NCBI RefSeq assembly: GCF_000725485.1
Contig: NZ_JOAG01000017.1
Location: 1-64,000 of the forward strand
From: Nonomuraea candida
GTDB lineage: Bacteria > Actinomycetota > Actinomycetes > Streptosporangiales > Streptosporangiaceae
Reading direction: 5' to 3'
Length of the DNA stretch: 64,000 bases
The notes under the pieces were generated by a model. That model was not told where the DNA came from and ran no database searches. It saw only the letters and a list, made by a program, of their open reading frames with translations. The position numbers were made by a program, and so were the translations under genes. Shown in pieces: positions 60,110-64,000 of this stretch (its first letter is position 1; every line of letters starts with the position of its first letter).

Positions 60110-60847
60110 TCAGAGGTTGAGGCGTTCGCGGAGCAGCTCCACCGGCAGGTGCGGCACCGTGGCCTCGCCGAACTCCGGCAGCCCCACGATCAGCTCCTCG
60201 TCCAGGACGCGCAGCCCCGCCGCCGTGGCGTGTCCCCTGCTCTGCCGGGGTGTGATGTTGTAGAAGCTCCCGACCCCGTACGCGATCCGCACGCTCTCCA
60301 GCGCCGACCGCGCGCTGGCCAGGCAGGCGCCCATCGGCAGCCCCAGCTCGGTCGGCGAGGTGAGCGTGTGGGCGTTGCCCGCCACGACGAGGGCCGGCTC
60401 GATGTGCGCGGTCAGCACCCGCTGTGCCATCACGGCGTCCCGCTGCGACCAGTCGCCGGTGAACATCCCCCCGTCGAACAGCGTCACGGTCGGCTTGTCC
60501 AGCGCCTTGAGCATCGCGAAGTGCCCCGCCGTGACGCGCCCGTCGCCGAGCCACCACAGCGGATGGTCGAGCCCCGACCCGTCGGCCAGATAGCGGTCGA
60601 GCTGCGGTTTGAGGTTCTCCGGCCATTCGAGCGCGAGGTTGCTCAGCCCGAGCGTGCGCATGAGCCAGAGGACGATCAGCGGATTCTCCCTGACCCCGTG
60701 CACCTCTCCGAGCAGCAGCAGCCCCGACTTCTCCAGTGAGCGGCGGGCCCTGTCGAGCGCCGCCCGCTCGACGGGCAGCGCGTAGTCGTCGGTGCGGAAT
60801 TCGGCCACGGCCTCGATCAGGCCGTCCAGAGTCTCGACGCCTGGCAT
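60110..60847 (-). CDS. ChaN/erythromycin-esterase-like protein, unknown substrate
   Basis: The 245-residue product has GLLLLGEVHGVRENPLIVLWLM, resembling the Glu-His active region of the EreA/ChaN (Tiki-like) superfamily, and a second His in VVAGNAHTLTSP. FALEWPENLKPQLDRYL-type strands fit the same fold. These families bind metal or heme or hydrolyse lactones. There is no signal peptide. The gene is 44 bp downstream of the FAD monooxygenase gene and may be in one unit with it. Confidence 0.75.
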   Translation of the reverse strand: MPGVETLDGLIEAVAEFRTDDYALPVERAALDRARRSLEKSGLLLLGEVHGVRENPLIVLWLMRTLGLSNLALEWPENLKPQLDRYLADGSGLDHPLWWLGDGRVTAGHFAMLKALDKPTVTLFDGGMFTGDWSQRDAVMAQRVLTAHIEPALVVAGNAHTLTSPTELGLPMGACLASARSALESVRIAYGVGSFYNITPRQSRGHATAAGLRVLDEELIVGLPEFGEATVPHLPVELLRERLNL

Positions 60848-60891
60848 GCCTCCACCTTGTGCGCCCCGCCCACGCCGCGCAACAGCCGCGT

Positions 60892-62193
60892 TCAGGAGGA
60901 CATCCTGGCCTTCAGTGCGGGAACCCGCTCGGCCGCGCGCAGGAACGTCTTGAACCCCAGGCGCGCGGCCCAGCTGTTCCCGACGAACTGCCGGGCGGAG
61001 CGCAGCGAGCCGCGTACGGCGGCGAAGCCGTACTCGCGCATCTGCTCCTCGTAGCGGGCGATGGCCGCGACCGGGTCGCCGCCGGAGGTGAGCGCGGCGC
61101 AGAGGAGGCGGGCGTCGCGCAGCGCGGTGTTCGCGCCGATGCCGGCCATCGGGGTCATGCTGTGGATCGCGTCCCCGAGCAGGGTGATGGTGTCGGCCTG
61201 CCAGGGGTCGACGGGGATGGAGGTGCGGATCGGGAGCAGGCTGACGGTGTCGGGGTGGGACAGGTCGACGATCCTGCGCAGGTCGGGATGCCAGGACCGG
61301 ATCATCTGCGCGACGGCGGCCTGGAGCTGCTCGCCCGGCATCTCCGAGAGGCCGGACGGGAACCGCCCGGCGGCGGCGCCGACCGCCCACAGCAGGTAGC
61401 TGCTGCTGTTGTCCATCAACGCCCCTTCCTGCTCGGTCACCCCGATCCCGCCGACACCGCCGACACCCCCGGCCGCCCTGGTCCCACCGGCCGTCGCCGC
61501 GACGGGGGAGCCGTCCAGGTCGTGCGGGGCGGTGAACATGCCGATGCCCTTGGGCGGGATGACGGTGTTCGGCCCGTCGAGCAGCCGCCGCGCCAGCAGC
61601 TTCCGGTTCTCCGGCGTCAGCGGGAACTTGCCCGCCACCGTCGTGATCCCCGTGTCCACCCGCCTGGCGTGCGGCAGGTACTGCCTGCGCACCCGCGAGT
61701 TCCCGCCGTCCGCGCCGACCACGATGTCGGCGGTCTCGCTCGTGCCGTCGGCGAAGAAGAGCCGGGTCCTGCCGTCGGGCAGCCTCTCGTATCTCTCGTA
61801 CGTCTTGCCGAACCGTACGACGTCGTCCAGCCCCGACAGCAGCACCTGCCTGAGCGTGATCCGGCTGGCCGAGTGGTGGTCGTCGGCCGGGTCGGCCACG
61901 GTGGGCGCCGTGAAGACCAGCAGCGTGCGCAGCCGCTCGGTCACGAAGCCGAAGTCCTGGCCGCCGCTGCCCGTCGTGTCGAGGAACGCCTGCCAGAGCG
62001 ACGGGGGCAGGCAGTCGTGCAGGGCGCGGGCGCCGTGCGGGTCGATGTGCACGCGGTAGCCCTGGAGCCGGTCGGCGGGCGTGCGGTCCCGCTCGTAGAC
62101 GGTCACGGGCACGCCGGCCTTGTGCAGCCCCTGGGCGAGGCAGAGCCCGCCGATGCCGCCGCCGACGATGGCGATCTGTCGCGTCTTCGTCAT
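60892..62193 (-). CDS. FAD-dependent monooxygenase (PHBH-type)
   Basis: ATG 62193 starts MTKTRQIAIVGGGIGGLCLAQGLHKAGVPVTVYERD, the FAD-binding fold. VVGADGGNSRVRRQYLPHA (the DG motif) and the GDAIHSMTPMAGIGANTALRDA signature confirm the group A aromatic hydroxylase/TetX family. The 433-residue length is normal. It hydroxylates aromatic or polyketide-like molecules with NAD(P)H and O2, or inactivates an antibiotic. The divergent TetR gene and three operators indicate induction by its substrate. Confidence 0.92.
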   Translation of the reverse strand: MTKTRQIAIVGGGIGGLCLAQGLHKAGVPVTVYERDRTPADRLQGYRVHIDPHGARALHDCLPPSLWQAFLDTTGSGGQDFGFVTERLRTLLVFTAPTVADPADDHHSASRITLRQVLLSGLDDVVRFGKTYERYERLPDGRTRLFFADGTSETADIVVGADGGNSRVRRQYLPHARRVDTGITTVAGKFPLTPENRKLLARRLLDGPNTVIPPKGIGMFTAPHDLDGSPVAATAGGTRAAGGVGGVGGIGVTEQEGALMDNSSSYLLWAVGAAAGRFPSGLSEMPGEQLQAAVAQMIRSWHPDLRRIVDLSHPDTVSLLPIRTSIPVDPWQADTITLLGDAIHSMTPMAGIGANTALRDARLLCAALTSGGDPVAAIARYEEQMREYGFAAVRGSLRSARQFVGNSWAARLGFKTFLRAAERVPALKARMSS

Positions 62194-62203
62194 GCCGTTC
62201 ACT

Positions 62204-62271
62204 ATCAACCATTCGGATGAAACTGTCAATCAACCGTATGGATGATAGATATAACCAACCGGTTGGGTGAT
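62204..62271. promoter_or_regulatory. three TetR operators at exact 25-bp spacing
   Basis: Imperfect 18-bp palindromes of the form ATCAACC-N4-GGATGAT occur at 62204-62221, 62229-62246 and 62254-62271. Start-to-start distances are 25 bp each. The third overlaps the promoter side of the TetR gene (start 62283), the first the monooxygenase start region. Confidence 0.75.
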
Positions 62272-62282
62272 AGGGTCCCTCT

Positions 62283-62882
62283 GTGAGACGAGAGCCGGAA
62301 GAGAAGCAGCGCGACTCCGAGCGCACGAAGGCGCGCATCCTGGGGGCGGCGCTGGAGGAGTTCGCGGCCAAGGGGTTCGCGGGGGCCAGGGTCAGTGAGA
62401 TCGCCGCCAGGGCCGGAGTCAACAAGCAGCTCATCTCTTACTACTTCGGCGGCAAAGAGGGCCTCTACCAGGCCCTGACCGCGCGCTGGCAGGCCGAGGA
62501 GAGCGTCTTCGCCGACCGGGCGGTCCCCCTGGGGGAGCTGGTCGCCGACTATGTGCGGGCCAATGTCGCGCACCGCGACTACGGCCGGCTGATGCTGTGG
62601 CGGAGCCTGACCGAGACGGAGCCGCCCGACCCGGCGTTCGTGGCAGACGTGCGGCGCGACGTGGAGCACCTGCGCCGGCGGCAGGCGGACGGCGAGCTGC
62701 CGGCCGACCTCGACCCCGCCGCGACGCTGGTGGCGCTGTTCGCGGTCGCGGCGGCCGGCATCTCCTTCCCGCAGCTCATCCGGGCCGTGATGGACCGCGA
62801 CCCGGACTCACCGGAGTTCGCCGAGCACTACGCCCGCGAGATCGCCAAACTGGTGGGCCACCTGCGCGCCCCCGCCTCCTGA
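62283..62882 (+). CDS. TetR-family repressor
   Basis: GTG 62283. The 199-residue product has RDSERTKARILGAALEEFAAKGFAGARVSEIAARAGVNKQLISYYFGGKEGLYQAL, a complete TetR helix-turn-helix, and a helical effector domain (LFAVAAAGISFPQLIRAVM). It is divergent from the FAD monooxygenase gene across 89 bp that hold three evenly spaced operators, so it most likely represses that gene and itself. Confidence 0.93.
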   Translation: MRREPEEKQRDSERTKARILGAALEEFAAKGFAGARVSEIAARAGVNKQLISYYFGGKEGLYQALTARWQAEESVFADRAVPLGELVADYVRANVAHRDYGRLMLWRSLTETEPPDPAFVADVRRDVEHLRRRQADGELPADLDPAATLVALFAVAAAGISFPQLIRAVMDRDPDSPEFAEHYAREIAKLVGHLRAPAS

Positions 62883-62943
62883 GGCCCGGCTCCCAGCGGC
62901 CGGCCTCGGCGTAGGGGTGCGCGGTGCGCAGGGTGCCGGAGGT

Positions 62944-62982
62944 CTCGTCCGTGCGCGGACCCCGCGGACGGGCGCGGACGAG
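62944..62982. terminator. bidirectional hairpin between convergent genes
   Basis: CTCGTCC (62944-62950) pairs with GGACGAG (62976-62982) and the inner GCGC/GCGC extends the stem with one bulge. It lies between the TetR gene and the convergent small operon. Confidence 0.4.
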
Positions 62983-62993
62983 CCGAGGAGGCC

Positions 62994-63254
62994 CTACTGG
63001 GCCGAGAGCCGGTCGAACAGGTCCAGTGCCGCCTGCCTGACCTCTTCCGGCGTGACCCCGTCGAGCGTCTGTCTGGCGTCGGCGATGTCGCGGGTGGTGG
63101 CCAGCGTGATGGCCACGGACGAGGCGGCGGCACGGTCGATCGATCCCGTCGGGGCGGCGTCGGCCAGTTGCTGGGCGCTCGCGGCGAGGTCGAGGTTGTC
63201 TCTCAACGGATCTCCTCGGGTGAAGACGGTTCGGCCCATTGCATCACTTGGCAT
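62994..63254 (-). CDS. small helical protein, unknown
   Basis: The 86-residue product from ATG 63254 (or 63239) overlaps the end of the SnoaL-like gene by 11 bases. It is helical (DNLDLAASAQQLADAAP, ITLATTRDIADARQTLDG, EEVRQAALDLFDRLSAQ) without membrane segment or known motif. Last gene of a three-gene minus-strand operon. Confidence 0.65.
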   Translation of the reverse strand: MPSDAMGRTVFTRGDPLRDNLDLAASAQQLADAAPTGSIDRAAASSVAITLATTRDIADARQTLDGVTPEEVRQAALDLFDRLSAQ

Positions 63255-63594
63255 CGTGCCGCATCCACCATTCGGTGAATTCCCGGCATCGCCCGTCGGG
63301 CTCGAACCGTATCACCCAGAGGTTGCTGTAGGTTTTGTCGTGGTATGTGGTGACTCCTTGGATGACGCTGACGTCCTCCGTCACACACACCGGATGCCAT
63401 TCGAAGGTGGCCTCACCAGGCTTGTCCTGCCGGCCCAGCCACTGCGCGACGATCTCGTCCCGGCCCTGCCACGGCGGGCTGTACGGCTCGGTGTAGTAGA
63501 CCGCGTTCTCCGTGAACAGGGCGGCGATGTCGTCGGGATCGTTGGAGTTCCAGGCGCGGACGTATCCCTCGATCCACGGTTGTGGCTGGACCAT
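63244..63594 (-). CDS. SnoaL-like / NTF2-fold protein
   Basis: The 116-residue product starts MVQPQPWIEGYVRAWNSNDPDDIAALFTENAVYYTEPYSPPWQGRDEIVAQW, the typical N-terminus of the polyketide-cyclase-like NTF2 fold (ketosteroid isomerase relatives). Strands HPVCVTEDVSVIQGVTTY and SNLWVIRFEPDGRCREFTEWW complete the cone. Catalytic identity is not certain. It lies 6 bases after the DUF3140 gene and is in the same operon. Confidence 0.85.
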   Translation of the reverse strand: MVQPQPWIEGYVRAWNSNDPDDIAALFTENAVYYTEPYSPPWQGRDEIVAQWLGRQDKPGEATFEWHPVCVTEDVSVIQGVTTYHDKTYSNLWVIRFEPDGRCREFTEWWMRHDAK

Positions 63595-63600
63595 CGGGGC

Positions 63601-63918
63601 CTACCCTCGCAGTGGGTCGTGGCCCACGGACATCAGCTCGCGCCGCGACTCGTCGTCGGTCCGGTCGCCCATGGTCTCGACGAGCTCCACGACCTGCCGC
63701 ATCACCTCGACGTCGGCCTTGGTGAGGTCGCCCTTCCGCTTGCTCAGGACGTGCAGCACGCCCCGCCCCAGCTCGTCGATGCCCAGGTCGGGGTCGGGCG
63801 GGAAGCCCTCTTCCGAGGAGGCCTCGGCGAGCAGGTAGGCCCGCAGCTCCTCGGAGTTCATGTTCACCAGCCGGTGGAACTCGTCCCACAACATGTCGGT
63901 GTCAAAGCCCTCAGTCAT
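63601..63918 (-). CDS. DUF3140 family protein
   Basis: The 105-residue product has LWDEFHRLVNMNSEELRAYL near the N-terminus, GRGVLHVLSKRKGDLTKADVEVMRQVVELVE in the middle and MSVGHDPLR at the end, the conserved pattern of the actinobacterial DUF3140 family. Function of the family is unknown; it is soluble and acidic. First gene of the operon with the SnoaL-like and 86-residue proteins. The remaining 82 bases to the window edge show no gene and presumably hold its promoter. Confidence 0.85.
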   Translation of the reverse strand: MTEGFDTDMLWDEFHRLVNMNSEELRAYLLAEASSEEGFPPDPDLGIDELGRGVLHVLSKRKGDLTKADVEVMRQVVELVETMGDRTDDESRRELMSVGHDPLRG

Positions 63919-64000
63919 ATCGCCCGCCTACCCGTCAGGCCCCACGTTACGCACCTGTCAGGACGAAGTGCGTCAGCCCACGCCGTCGCCGCCCGCCGGG

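Noticed and set aside
60110..62193. Fusion of the ChaN-like protein with the monooxygenase
   Set aside because: The joined frame reads only a shadow of the monooxygenase; the ChaN-like gene has its own ATG at 60847.

Overview
The window is about 72% GC, uses many GTG starts and ATGA/GTGA stop-start overlaps, and carries ECF and SigE-type sigma factors, paired dynamin-like GTPases and a CU044_5270-type membrane protein. This points to a filamentous high-GC actinobacterium, most like the Streptosporangiaceae (Nonomuraea-like). That placement is inferred from gene content; there is no rRNA or tRNA gene here to confirm it. I support 59 coding features: 57 intact, one cut by the left edge and one truncated remnant.

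Layout. 1-5 kb: SigE-type sigma factor with a coupled partner running off the edge, a secreted membrane-anchored protein, a small gene behind a LexA-like box, and L-2-hydroxyglutarate oxidase. 4.2-10.7 kb: an OmpR/HAMP-kinase pair, a second orphan regulator, and two coupled dynamin-like GTPases. 10.7-19.8 kb (minus strand): MFS exporter, ECF sigma factor with a membrane partner, threonine catabolism (tdh-kbl-lysR), SPFH/NfeD membrane pair, L,D-transpeptidase lipoprotein. 19.8-23.6 kb: homogentisate catabolism (iclR, hmgA, an unknown gene, fahA). 23.7-27.4 kb: secreted protein, FAD oxidoreductase, small membrane protein, MFS transporter.

27.4-44.9 kb is the most notable region. A fatty acyl-AMP ligase, an MmpL3-like transporter, a 14-helix MFS pump, a lipid/sterol-type glycosyltransferase, two proteins of unknown function, an antigen-85-like secreted esterase, a polyketide synthase ordered ACP-KS-AT-KR-ACP-TE, and a crotonyl-CoA carboxylase/reductase homologue lie together. 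The parts resemble the mycobacterial route FadD32-Pks13-MmpL3-Ag85. Here the ketoreductase is built into the synthase, and a reductive carboxylase could supply the alkylmalonyl extender. The simplest reading is assembly of an alpha-alkyl-beta-hydroxy (mycolate-like) acyl group, its transfer or glycosylation, and export. The ligase and synthase promoters share a two-block sequence motif at almost the same distance from their start codons.

45-64 kb: TPR/AAA ATPase pair, aldo-keto reductase/LysR, EF-hand protein, PucR regulator, trehalose-synthase-like GH13 enzyme, TetR/hydrolase, cytochrome bd oxidase (cydAB), NarL-type two-component system, fatty acid desaturase, a ChaN/EreA-like protein, FAD monooxygenase/TetR with three evenly spaced operators, and a DUF3140-containing operon.

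A second theme runs through the whole window. The ends of many genes, often including the stop codon, have been copied in short imperfect tandem repeats (14-69 bp units) into the neighbouring intergenic DNA or into the start of the next gene.
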